Assembly: GCA_028280355.1 (NCBI GenBank)
Contig: JANQMB010000317.1
Location: forward strand, 1-64,000
Reading direction: 5' to 3'
Source: Verrucomicrobiales bacterium
GTDB lineage: Bacteria; Verrucomicrobiota; Verrucomicrobiia; Verrucomicrobiales; DEV007
DNA length: 64,000 nucleotides
Shown: one piece after another, positions 36,821 to 44,105 of the stretch
Layout: each line of letters starts with the position of its first letter
Numbering within the stretch: the first letter of the stretch is position 1
The notes under the pieces: model-generated
Seen by the model: only the letters and a program-made list of their open reading frames with translations
Told to the model about the DNA's origin: nothing
Database searches by the model: none
Translations under genes and position numbers: made by a program

Positions 36821-36838
36821 GAGGCAACGCGTTGCCTC
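36821..36838. repeat. 18-bp perfect palindrome
   Basis: GAGGCAACGCGTTGCCTC reads identically on both strands with no spacer. It lies inside the non-coding region, about 100 bases from the nested inverted repeats. It could be a protein-binding site or part of a mobile repeat. Confidence 0.8.
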
Positions 36839-36934
36839 GCTGTGGCTTTGTCGATGCGGAAGGCGCGAGGCGCACCAGGCGGCGTTGCCTGCCAGTTCCA
36901 CCAGTCCACAAGACCTGTCAGCAAGACCACCCGT

Positions 36935-37125
36935 GTGTGTGCGGGTTGTCGGCCGTGGATGTCCTATAGGCAACCTAAAGGACAAGCTGCGATGCTAAAG
37001 GACGCGCTTCCACCGGAACAGCGCCGACAACAATGGGCAAACTGTCCGATAGGAGAGCTGCGCTAGCGTCTCTTTGAGATTTGCCCATTGTTGTCGGGGG
37101 TGTTCCCCTGACAACCCGCACACAC
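36935..37125. repeat. nested perfect inverted repeats (MITE-like or structured element)
   Basis: Outer arms: GTGTGTGCGGGTTGTC (36935-36950) and its exact complement at 37110-37125. Inner arms: 18 bases at 37024-37041 beginning CCGACAAC, with exact complement at 37080-37097, enclosing a 38-base loop. The hexamer GTTGTC/GACAAC occurs at the same place in all four arms. Two copies of CTAAAGGAC (near 36975 and 36996) lie between the left arms. No gene fits inside. Confidence 0.8.
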
Positions 37126-37193
37126 TAATGGTATAATTAAAAAGTAGCGAGGCTCCCGTCGCAAACGCGGCACTCGTGGCGTGTTCTGTCTCT

Positions 37194-37832
37194 CTAGCGA
37201 ATCGAGGCCGATAGGCCAGCTATATTCGAATCCACGAACTCCGTTGAATCTACTCCGTTACGTTGGATCAACTCGACAATAACATCGCTCTCAGGGCGTT
37301 TCATAAAAACTTGTAACATGCTTGTATCGTTTCCCACAATATCGCTTAGCCTCTTATAATCCAGTTCTGTCTCGAGGAGGGATAGAGCTGAGTCAATTTT
37401 CTCTACATGAATACCGAGATGATGGATGGCCGGACGCCCTCCGCCAACCTTATCTACAAATCTCGACATTTCGTCACCCTTGCTAAAGGGGCACACAAAG
37501 ACAGCGGAAACAGAGCCAATAGTCCCATTCGCAATATACTTTCTGTCCACCATTGGAACCGTGTCGAGCAGCCCATCACCTTGCGGCCATGAGCGAAAAT
37601 CCTTGGTCACACTTCCGCCCGCGCCCACAAGCGCATCCATCCCTGACTGAACACCCTCCTTAGTCGGGAAGGCTACAGCGATATGATCAAGCCAACATTG
37701 CATGTGTATGGACAACACTCGAAACGCAGAATCTATCTCCCGCTCCCAATTGCCGAAGGAGCAGGCGGATACCTCCAACACTCGCAGCGTGTCGTTTTGC
37801 CAACTATGTCGACTGCTAAATTTGCCCTCCAT
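37194..37832 (-). CDS. VOC (glyoxalase/dioxygenase superfamily) metalloprotein
   Basis: 212 residues. Two beta-alpha-beta-beta-beta modules are visible: CWLDHIAVAFPTKEGVQSGMD gives the first metal His, AIHHLGIHVEKIDSALSLLE the second, and DVIVELIQRNG the Glu, matching the His/His/Glu pattern of the vicinal oxygen chelate fold. The first 43 residues before MQCWLDHI are atypical and a start at that internal Met is possible. VOC enzymes include glyoxalase I, methylmalonyl-CoA epimerase, dioxygenases and resistance proteins; the substrate cannot be read here. It follows the Nramp-like gene by six bases. Confidence 0.8.
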   Translation of the reverse strand: MEGKFSSRHSWQNDTLRVLEVSACSFGNWEREIDSAFRVLSIHMQCWLDHIAVAFPTKEGVQSGMDALVGAGGSVTKDFRSWPQGDGLLDTVPMVDRKYIANGTIGSVSAVFVCPFSKGDEMSRFVDKVGGGRPAIHHLGIHVEKIDSALSLLETELDYKRLSDIVGNDTSMLQVFMKRPESDVIVELIQRNGVDSTEFVDSNIAGLSASIR

Positions 37833-37838
37833 TATCTT

Positions 37839-39242
37839 TTATAATATCATGAACAGGATGGCGATGCCAGTGTATACAAAAAACGCTATCCACAGGAACA
37901 CCTTCATAAAACGATGTCGCGGGTAGTCAGAGTATCTCTGGCAAATAGCTCGCTCAACGAACAAAAGATTCATTGAGAGCAAGGATGCCCCCAAAACCGA
38001 CAAAATGCCATTGAGAAAGATTAGCTGCTGTGGGGAAGCAAAGAAGCTCGACACGAAGGTCATGCCCCACATGAACACCACGATTGCGACGTAAAGACGC
38101 TTGATCTCAATCTCTGAAGGAGCCGGTGATTCGCGTATTCGGGAAATTGCGCCCAGGCAGAAGTTTGAATGGAGCTTCGCGAGTGTATCAACAGCCGCGA
38201 TCCAAGTGTCGATCAGGAACACCCCAACTGCAACGTAAAATATAACTCCAATCACTACGCTTTCATAGCTTACCGCATCTCCTAGTGCGGTTATTATGCC
38301 CACCCCCGAAGGGGCGTCGACATCCTTGGGGAAACAAACATAAACGATGTAGGCGATCATAACGATCATCATCGTATTGCCTGCGACCCCGATCCAAAGA
38401 TCTCTTCGCAGCAAGCCCATCACACGTTTGTAGTTTTCTACGCTCTGAGTTGATCGGTCGACATTCCTGAGTTCGCTTTGGTAGTCCACGAACTCGCTTC
38501 TTTTATCCTGCGAGCGCGATCCGAGCGCTTCTTGCCTCACCCAGACCGAATACAGGACATTCCAAAGACCGCCTAGACCGGCAAAAACAAATGCAGATAT
38601 AATGAGCTTGCTGTGACGAGGATCCACAATCTCTGGAATGGAGGCAAGTCTACCAAGATCAAAAAGTGCACCGAGAAATGCCCATTGGATTTCATCTCGG
38701 ACTAACGTCCAAATAAATAGGATGACGATAGATGCGAACGAAACTGCTGCAATGACCGTCATGAATACTGATATCAACTTGTATGTTTTCTGCTTCAAGA
38801 GCAGAATTAGCATAAATGCCGTGTTGAGTATTAGGGCAGCGATTGCGCCGCTTTGTTCTAGATCGATTGCGCGCCCTGTTGTCACTGAATACATTTTGGC
38901 AATCGCAATACCTCCAGATGCGGTGTAGCTCGCAATCCAAATTGAGGTAAGGACAAAAACGACCCACGCGATAAGAGCGAGTAGTGGACGAATCTTCAGT
39001 AGAACTGGGAAGTGCGACTCCCCAGTCAATACAGTGTGCCGCCCGAGGAATCCAAGAATCGGAAGCTGCAACAGGCATGCCGGGATCAGCATTGCCATAA
39101 AGAGAGCGCCATAAGCTAAAACCAGATTTGGCCAATGAATGAGCTCGCCAGTAGCTTGACCAAATGCGAGAAGAATAATTGCGGGGCCAAAAATCCCAAA
39201 ACGAAAGGTGTTTTTAAAGTGAATTTCTTGAGGCATGGTCAA
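37839..39242 (-). CDS. Nramp-like (APC superfamily) transporter
   Basis: 467 residues with about 11 membrane helices. The first helix, FGPAIILLAFGQATGELIHW, occupies the place of the Nramp TM1 metal-binding segment, but the canonical DPGN is replaced by GQATGE. The sixth-helix MPH motif is also not seen, so manganese or iron transport is doubtful, and this belongs to a divergent Nramp-like group. It starts four bases inside the upstream membrane-anchored gene (ATGA) and is followed at once by the VOC gene. GC content is low. Substrate unknown; an organic acid or metal chelate is possible. Confidence 0.75.
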   Translation of the reverse strand: MTMPQEIHFKNTFRFGIFGPAIILLAFGQATGELIHWPNLVLAYGALFMAMLIPACLLQLPILGFLGRHTVLTGESHFPVLLKIRPLLALIAWVVFVLTSIWIASYTASGGIAIAKMYSVTTGRAIDLEQSGAIAALILNTAFMLILLLKQKTYKLISVFMTVIAAVSFASIVILFIWTLVRDEIQWAFLGALFDLGRLASIPEIVDPRHSKLIISAFVFAGLGGLWNVLYSVWVRQEALGSRSQDKRSEFVDYQSELRNVDRSTQSVENYKRVMGLLRRDLWIGVAGNTMMIVMIAYIVYVCFPKDVDAPSGVGIITALGDAVSYESVVIGVIFYVAVGVFLIDTWIAAVDTLAKLHSNFCLGAISRIRESPAPSEIEIKRLYVAIVVFMWGMTFVSSFFASPQQLIFLNGILSVLGASLLSMNLLFVERAICQRYSDYPRHRFMKVFLWIAFFVYTGIAILFMIL

Positions 39243-39697
39243 TCCGGCTTTTCTAGGACATATCGAACTTTTGGCTCGTCGCCAATATCCAGATGCGAGA
39301 GGATCTCTGGTTCGATCTTGCCGCCATTGTTGTTCAGGCGTCTAAGCTGTAGATTGGTGTTGGCAATCTCATCGAAAGGAACTTCAAAAAAAAGGACTCT
39401 TGAGTCTCCGACTGATTGCTTGATGCTGGGAGGATACAACTCGATCGTGTCACCTTTCCTAACACTGTCTGGCAAGTAAGCTTCGATCTGACACATTGTA
39501 AGCTCGGGTTTCACGGTCGACTTGCACGACTTGAGGCCAAACAAAATTCCAAAAAGGCCAACAACGATGGCAGTTGCTGCACTCACAATCCACTTTCGAA
39601 GTATTTCCTGCCTGATACCCTTGAGTGCGTCACGCACCACGCTTCCCGAGCGCTTCTCTCTAGCACCCTCCTTCCGCGGATCCCTGCTCTCTGTCAT
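39239..39697 (-). CDS. membrane-anchored hypothetical protein, first gene of the Nramp-like operon
   Basis: 152 residues from the ATG at 39697 (the open frame to 39829 overlaps the gene before it). A charged N-terminus is followed by one helix (WIVSAATAIVVGLFGILFGL) and an outer domain of strands (MCQIEAYLPDSVRKGDTIEL; SRVLFFEVPFDEIANTNLQL). The stop overlaps the Nramp-like start by four bases, so the three genes 39697-37194 are translationally coupled. No family recognised. Confidence 0.65.
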   Translation of the reverse strand: MTESRDPRKEGAREKRSGSVVRDALKGIRQEILRKWIVSAATAIVVGLFGILFGLKSCKSTVKPELTMCQIEAYLPDSVRKGDTIELYPPSIKQSVGDSRVLFFEVPFDEIANTNLQLRRLNNNGGKIEPEILSHLDIGDEPKVRYVLEKPD

Positions 39698-39735
39698 ACC
39701 TTCTGCCACCGAGATACGGCTTAGTCGATCTGAGC

Positions 39736-40206
39736 TTAGATCTTTGACGGCATTTTGCGAACTGTTTTTTCGAGGGCAGAACGACCGCTGGGGTGGGACG
39801 CTGCCGGTGGCCATCTCTGCTCGCCCCACTTCAGAAGGAGCCCAATTCTCGTTGGCATCTCAAGCTGGCTCATGATTGACATAGGAGCGTCTTGAAGGGC
39901 AACGGCGACACCTCGACAGACCTTCGGATTCAGGCTCTGATGGCGGAGGAAGTTGACAATCGCAAGCCACGGCTTCTCATAGATGATCTTACCTTCGGCC
40001 TCAAACCTATCGAGAATATCGCCGATTTCCTGCTGGTCGATTCCGGTGTCGAAGGCCATCCGCCGGGTCTCGATCTCATAGACTCCGCTGATGAGCGTTA
40101 ACGGATTAGTCAGAAGATAGAGGAAAAGTAGCTTTTCGTGTGGATCAAGTGTTGTTACATAGGCATCATCCCAGAATCTTGTGTTTACGTAGCGAAACTT
40201 CGCCAT
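39736..40206 (-). CDS. phage-type replication protein (DnaD/replisome-organiser-like winged helix)
   Basis: 156 residues from the ATG at 40206. The start MAKFRYVNTRFWDDAYVTTL, then PHEKLLFLYLLTNPLTLISGVYEI, then TGIDQQEIGDILDRFEAEGKI, matches the N-terminal domain of many phage replication proteins that recruit helicase to the origin. The DnaD C-terminal tail is short or absent. It follows a 60-residue gene by one base, and its own stop lies 39 bases before the Nramp-like operon. Confidence 0.75.
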   Translation of the reverse strand: MAKFRYVNTRFWDDAYVTTLDPHEKLLFLYLLTNPLTLISGVYEIETRRMAFDTGIDQQEIGDILDRFEAEGKIIYEKPWLAIVNFLRHQSLNPKVCRGVAVALQDAPMSIMSQLEMPTRIGLLLKWGEQRWPPAASHPSGRSALEKTVRKMPSKI

Positions 40207-40207
40207 G

Positions 40208-40390
40208 TCAGTATTCGATCTCCCTATCAGGGTCGGGGCGCTGTCTTCGACCGGAAAGTTCCTCGTTTGACCAACGCCTGACCACCACCGCAAGGCGCTT
40301 GATAAGGGTTCGGACAGGATCGTCTCCCTCCTGGTGGAACGGGACTGGGATATAGTCCATTTCCTCAACCTTTTGTGTTTTCTTTGTCAT
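40208..40390 (-). CDS. 60-residue hypothetical protein upstream of the replication protein
   Basis: Begins TKKTQKVEEMDYIPVPFHQE and ends SGRRQRPDPDREIEY; soluble, charged. The stop is one base before the next gene's start, which favours real translation. Its start is preceded at 9 bases by CTAACCC inside an inverted repeat (GGGTTA-GTTGT-TAACCC, 40400-40416), which also precedes the integrase at 41792 in part. Confidence 0.55.
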   Translation of the reverse strand: MTKKTQKVEEMDYIPVPFHQEGDDPVRTLIKRLAVVVRRWSNEELSGRRQRPDPDREIEY

Positions 40391-40399
40391 GAAAATATT

Positions 40400-40416
40400 G
40401 GGTTAGTTGTTAACCC
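40400..40416. promoter_or_regulatory. inverted repeat before the 60-residue gene; CTAACCC shared with the second integrase
   Basis: GGGTTA-GTTGT-TAACCC. On the minus strand CTAACCC ends 9 bases before the ATG at 40390; the same heptamer (41800-41806) ends 7 bases before the ATG at 41792. A shared regulator site is suggested. Confidence 0.4.
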
Positions 40417-40534
40417 TTCTTGCACACAGAGTCCTGCACAGATAAGGTGAAGCGGTCGTTGGTCAGTGAGTAAAAGGGTGAGAAAGATACGATGGAGGCG
40501 TGGCTATCTCCTCTGTGCAGAACTCCGTATGCAA

Positions 40535-40569
40535 AAAGGCACCGCACGACGTGAATCGATGGTGCCTTT
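40535..40569 (-). terminator. terminator of the second tyrosine recombinase gene
   Basis: AAAGGCACC and GGTGCCTTT form a perfect 9-bp stem around 17 bases; on the minus strand the stem runs into TTTTT. The rest of 40391-40778 shows no supported gene. Confidence 0.75.
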
Positions 40570-40753
40570 GATGCCTCTTTCTACCTAATTTTACGTCCTG
40601 AACGAACCTTGTTTTTCAACGAGTGATGCGTGTAGTATACCACCTTCTACACCCATCGATTGTTGCTTTTCAACGGCGGTTGTTCAGACGTGAAAGAGGA
40701 GACACCTAGATTCTCTTCGTGCCTCCCCATACTACGACATTTCTCAACTTCGG

Positions 40754-40773
40754 TCCACAGGGCGAACTGTGGA
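40754..40773. promoter_or_regulatory. CTGTGGA dyad 3
   Basis: TCCACAG-GGCGAA-CTGTGGA, perfect 7-bp arms, six bases from the end of the second integrase gene. Same core as the dyads at 29840 and 32045. Confidence 0.45.
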
Positions 40774-40778
40774 AAACC

Positions 40779-41792
40779 CTACGCGGCCAATGCAATCGGT
40801 CTCCGCGATCCCGAATCGATGGCGATGCCTTGCTCCTGGTAAGATTGCACCGCGAGCAGGTTCGGTGCTCGGTGGAAATACTCCAGCTCGGGACGGCTCA
40901 AGTGCGTGTAAGACTTGACCGTCTCTGAGGTCGAGTGGCCAATCATCTGGGCAATGACGGCATCAGGGACGCCTTTGCGCGCCATCCGATGGATGAAGGC
41001 GTGCCGGAAGGAGTGAATGACCACCTTGCTCTTAAGTCCCGCTGCCTTCCGGAGCCGGATCATCAGTTGGCCAACTTCGTTTCCTGTAAGCCGGGCTGGT
41101 GTGCGTCGCTGAATGCAGACAAACAGCGCAGGTTCCGCTGTCTTGAGGGTTCCTCGCCATTTGAGGTAGAGCCTCAGCTCATGGTCGGTTTCCTTCGACC
41201 AGAACAGCCGGCGCTTTCTCGTGCTTTTCTCCGTCTTGATGACAGCGGACATCTCATGGGTGATGTCGCTGAGGTCGAGAGACAGAATCTCTCGAAGCCG
41301 CGCCCCGGTGTCGTGATAGAGCATCAGGAGCAGACGGTTGCGGCGGACAAAACGCTCCGGGCAGAACCAGGTGGCGGTTGCTAGGAGCGTCTGATACTCC
41401 TCCTCGGTGACCGTGTAGTGAGGGCTTGAGTCCGCCTTCCTGACCTTGAGGAGCTGGAGGCCGAAGCGGATCCTTCCCTGGAGGGCGAAATATTTTATGT
41501 AGTTGTAAGCAATACATTGAGCCCGTTGGATGTGTTGGGGCGAGTGCCCCTCCATCATGGTGTTGGTAAAAGTCACGTAATCCTGATGCGTCCACGTCTC
41601 CGGTGGCCGATTGACGTGGTGCTGGAAGCGGGTGACCCAAGGTCGGTAGTGCTTGTAGGCGACCTTGGTAGAGGATTGCTTCCACGCGAGGTATTCCTCG
41701 ATGAGTTCGCGGTTTGAGAACGTCGTGGGTTCGGGAAACTCGCTTTCCGAGAGGATAGGTAGATCGAGGTCATTCTTGTTTTTTTGAATCAT
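40779..41792 (-). CDS. second tyrosine recombinase
   Basis: 337 residues with a full catalytic set: Arg in DTGARLREIL, Lys in the TRKRRLFW hairpin, HSFRH, His in MIGHSTSE and the nucleophile in KSYTHL. The N-terminal SAM-like domain is seen in LIEEYLAWKQSSTKVAYKHY. It lacks the arm-binding domain of the first integrase and looks like an XerC/D- or shufflon-type enzyme. It could resolve element multimers or serve as the integrase of a second element merged into the island. Its gene ends next to dyad 3 and an intrinsic terminator. Confidence 0.92.
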   Translation of the reverse strand: MIQKNKNDLDLPILSESEFPEPTTFSNRELIEEYLAWKQSSTKVAYKHYRPWVTRFQHHVNRPPETWTHQDYVTFTNTMMEGHSPQHIQRAQCIAYNYIKYFALQGRIRFGLQLLKVRKADSSPHYTVTEEEYQTLLATATWFCPERFVRRNRLLLMLYHDTGARLREILSLDLSDITHEMSAVIKTEKSTRKRRLFWSKETDHELRLYLKWRGTLKTAEPALFVCIQRRTPARLTGNEVGQLMIRLRKAAGLKSKVVIHSFRHAFIHRMARKGVPDAVIAQMIGHSTSETVKSYTHLSRPELEYFHRAPNLLAVQSYQEQGIAIDSGSRRPIALAA

Positions 41793-42122
41793 AATCGATG
41801 GGTTAGCTGATAAAGAAACAAGGTGACCCTATGGAAAGTGGTGGTCGTCCAGAAGAGAACACGCGCAGCGAGTGAACCACGGCAGACAAGCCGATGCCTG
41901 TTGTCTCAAAGAACGTCCCATACCCCTTGGCGGATAACCACCGAACGGGCAGGCATGCCCGGGAACTGCGAAAACCGCGCCCGAAACCAATTCGTTTGTC
42001 AAAGAGCTAACCGCCTCCCTCTATTCGGTGATCCGATTCTATCAGATCAGGCGGAGCGAGCCAAGAGCCCAGCGAGGAGGTGCCGCCTAGACAACCCCTC
42101 GGCCATTTGCTAGAATAGAGCC
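41793..42122. other. intergenic region with divergent promoters
   Basis: Between the second integrase and the toxin-antitoxin pair. The only supported elements are the CTAACCC motif at its left end and the antitoxin promoter at its right end. I see no gene. Confidence 0.45.
42088..42116 (+). promoter_or_regulatory. sigma-70-like promoter of the toxin-antitoxin operon
   Basis: TAGACA (42088-42093), a 17-base spacer and TAGAAT (42111-42116). A start 7 bases later would be the A of the antitoxin ATG at 42123, so the transcript may be leaderless; no Shine-Dalgarno is seen. Confidence 0.6.
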
Positions 42123-42359
42123 ATGACAGAGACGGAACAAACTGAGCAGAAGGCCATCGAGCTTCTGAGCACCCTTAGCCCAATCTCCCGTGGGCGCGTG
42201 CTTGATGCTGTCCAGTCGTCGATGCCTACCGCTTTTGATCCAAGCTCAGACCCCGAGGTCGCACGAAGAATCGACGGGATCGATTCTGGCAGAGTCGAGT
42301 GCATCCCTCACCAGCAAGTGATGGCAGAGGTTGACGCGATGCTCGACGACAATGCCTAG
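42123..42359 (+). CDS. antitoxin of a RelE/ParE-type module
   Basis: 78 acidic residues. The central part SRGRVLDAVQSSMPTAFDPS and the tail HQQVMAEVDAMLDD resemble addiction-module components whose C-terminal helix wraps the toxin. It overlaps the toxin gene by eight bases, the usual coupling that keeps antitoxin in excess. It likely represses its own promoter as well, although its DNA-binding fold is not identified. Confidence 0.8.
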   Translation: MTETEQTEQKAIELLSTLSPISRGRVLDAVQSSMPTAFDPSSDPEVARRIDGIDSGRVECIPHQQVMAEVDAMLDDNA

Positions 42360-42666
42360 CGAGATCGTCTATCATCCAGACGCGCTCCGGGAGGTCAAAG
42401 AGGCGCTCACCTACGGCCTCGAAAACTGGCCTGAGCGAGTTGCCGATCTGCGCAACGAGCTAGGAGCGAAGATCGAGTTCATCCGCGCCGATTGGGTTCA
42501 CCGGTCACCCAACGAATATGGGGTTCTGCGGATCAACCTCGGGCAGCGGCTGCCCTACCATCTCATCTATCGACTGAGTGAAGAACGGGTGGAGATCCTC
42601 GCGTTCTCTCACCACCGGCAACGTCCTGGCTACTGGCAGGATCGGCTTGGTAGCCGAAGCCAGTAA
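42352..42666 (+). CDS. RelE/ParE-superfamily toxin
   Basis: 104 residues. The fold is recognised by YHPDALREVKEALTYGLENW at the start, VLRINLGQRLPYHLIYRL in the sheet, and VEILAFSHHRQRPGYWQDRL at the C-terminus, the HxRRxPxYW-type ending of ParE-like proteins. ParE members poison DNA gyrase and RelE members cut mRNA at the ribosome; this one looks nearer to ParE. Such pairs stabilise mobile elements. A good intrinsic terminator follows. Confidence 0.88.
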   Translation: MPSEIVYHPDALREVKEALTYGLENWPERVADLRNELGAKIEFIRADWVHRSPNEYGVLRINLGQRLPYHLIYRLSEERVEILAFSHHRQRPGYWQDRLGSRSQ

Positions 42667-42720
42667 CGAAGAGGAGCCTCGGCTAGAGCTTTGCGACAGG
42701 CCGGGTAGAGAGCAAATCGA

Positions 42721-42750
42721 TCGCAGCCCTGAACTGCGACCTTTTTTGTT
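42721..42750 (+). terminator. intrinsic terminator after the toxin gene
   Basis: TCGCAG-CCCTGAA-CTGCGA stem-loop (42721-42739) followed by CCTTTTTTGTTT. Confidence 0.8.
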
Positions 42751-42881
42751 TCGATCGAGCCCTCTTCTCGGGTTTGACTGGCCGATCCCTCAAAGTTTTG
42801 GCTGGTCTTCTGGTGCCCTTGTAGTTCAAAGTTCAAACGCCGCAACAAACGGCGTCTGAAGGCAAAGTCTGGAACGGAGGG

Positions 42882-44105
42882 ATGGCCACAACTGGCACGG
42901 CGACACCGTGGTGTGTTCGGAAAGCAGAGATCATCGGAATCTGCTGTGGTTTCGGCGTCATCTTCACTTCGACGATCGATTGGGGGACTCGAAACCGCGG
43001 GATGTTTTTCGTCTCACCGGTCATAGCATTGGTCATCGTTGCCGGTATTCTTGCCGTCTGCCTCACCGACCCGAAGAGACTCGGTTCCCATTTTGTCCCC
43101 GTAGCTCAGCGGAACGCCATTCGGGCATCGCTGATTGCGACAGCTCTCGGATCTGGGATTACCGTCTTCAAGTTCGCCTGGCTGGAGCGCCGGTCAGCTG
43201 AACGGTGGCCGTCGTGGATGCCCCAAGTCGAAGATGCCTGGCTCTCGCTCGGCTTGGCTTCTGTCGCCCTCGTTTTCATCGGGGCTTTCTTTGGTCAACT
43301 GACCGCCATCACGAGGCAAATCATCCTTAAGCCCCGGGGCGGTGAGGCCATCGACTCGTCAGAACTTCCAAGAGGCTGGCTGTGGTATGCGCTGGGGCTC
43401 TCGCTCCTACTTCTGCTCTCGCCGCTCTACTCGGGTGTGATCCCCAAGGCAAAGCCAGAGCCCAAACAGACTGAAACGGACAATGGTAGGACTGAGCCGG
43501 TGGTCGCTGTCAAGAATGGGCGTAGCAACGCCACGCCCATTCACGACGGGCGATCCAGCGTCGGGCAGCGGGGCTCATCGCCAAGCAAAAACCGCAGCAT
43601 CGCCAAGACTCCGATTGTGAGCCGCCCGCAGCCTCAACCGAGAGTCGAACCCCAGCCACCCCCACGTCGAGAACCCGAGCCGGTTCCCATCGTTCGTGAA
43701 ACAACACCCGAAGAGAGGATCGAGGATTTCGTCCTGCAACATCACGCCAAGATCGGGTTGCGAAATCTCGATCTCATTGAGGCCGACTATGCGCTGTGGG
43801 TCGACTACTTCTCAACTCGCCAGATGCCGCGAAATGACATCCGCGCCGACCAAGAACGCTATCAAACCAAGTGGTCAAAGACGATCTCCGAGTCGGTTGA
43901 GGGCGACATCGAAGTGCGGCTCTTGAGCCGAGAACGATATCAAGCCCGATACCTTCTCAAGACTTACGTCGAGAAACTCAACGGAGAGTTCTTCGAGGCA
44001 AGGTCTCGGGTCGAGTTGGAACTCGACCTGAGCCGCCAACCTCCAAGGATCACGGCGCAAATGGGCGAAGTTATCTCATCGAACAAAGGCAAGCGAAGGT
44101 CATGA
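42882..44105 (+). CDS. multi-pass membrane protein with soluble NTF2-like tail
   Basis: 407 residues. Four membrane helices are visible in the first ~195 residues (GICCGFGVIFTST, SPVIALVIVAGILAVCLT, LGLASVALVFIGAFFG, WLWYALGLSLLLLLSPL). A Pro/Arg-rich linker follows (QPQPRVEPQPPPRREPEPVP), then a C-terminal domain (ERIEDFVLQHHAKIGLRNLD to MGEVISS) with the length and pattern of an NTF2-like or VirB8/TrbF-like scaffold domain. Its stop overlaps the next start by four bases. It heads a three-gene run ending with the large VirD4-like ATPase, so a part in a transfer apparatus is inferred. Confidence 0.7.
   Translation: MATTGTATPWCVRKAEIIGICCGFGVIFTSTIDWGTRNRGMFFVSPVIALVIVAGILAVCLTDPKRLGSHFVPVAQRNAIRASLIATALGSGITVFKFAWLERRSAERWPSWMPQVEDAWLSLGLASVALVFIGAFFGQLTAITRQIILKPRGGEAIDSSELPRGWLWYALGLSLLLLLSPLYSGVIPKAKPEPKQTETDNGRTEPVVAVKNGRSNATPIHDGRSSVGQRGSSPSKNRSIAKTPIVSRPQPQPRVEPQPPPRREPEPVPIVRETTPEERIEDFVLQHHAKIGLRNLDLIEADYALWVDYFSTRQMPRNDIRADQERYQTKWSKTISESVEGDIEVRLLSRERYQARYLLKTYVEKLNGEFFEARSRVELELDLSRQPPRITAQMGEVISSNKGKRRS

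Larger units (their letters stand above)
36534..37193. other. long non-coding region with strong palindromes
   Basis: No ORF here has a convincing protein pattern on either strand. GC rises above that of both neighbouring cargo loci. It contains an 18-bp perfect palindrome (36821-36838) and a nested pair of perfect inverted repeats (36935-37125), followed by an AT-rich stretch with TATAAT near 37131. Promoters for the minus-strand operon starting at 36533 must lie at its left end. Confidence 0.6.

Noticed and set aside
36581-36998. Small overlapping ORFs on both strands of the palindrome-rich region
   Set aside because: Cys/Arg/Ser-rich, no recognisable motif, and their reading frames cross the palindromes.
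36935-37125. Integron attC site
   Set aside because: The arms lack the RYYYAAC/GTTRRRY core boxes in the right order, and neither tyrosine recombinase here shows the IntI-specific features.
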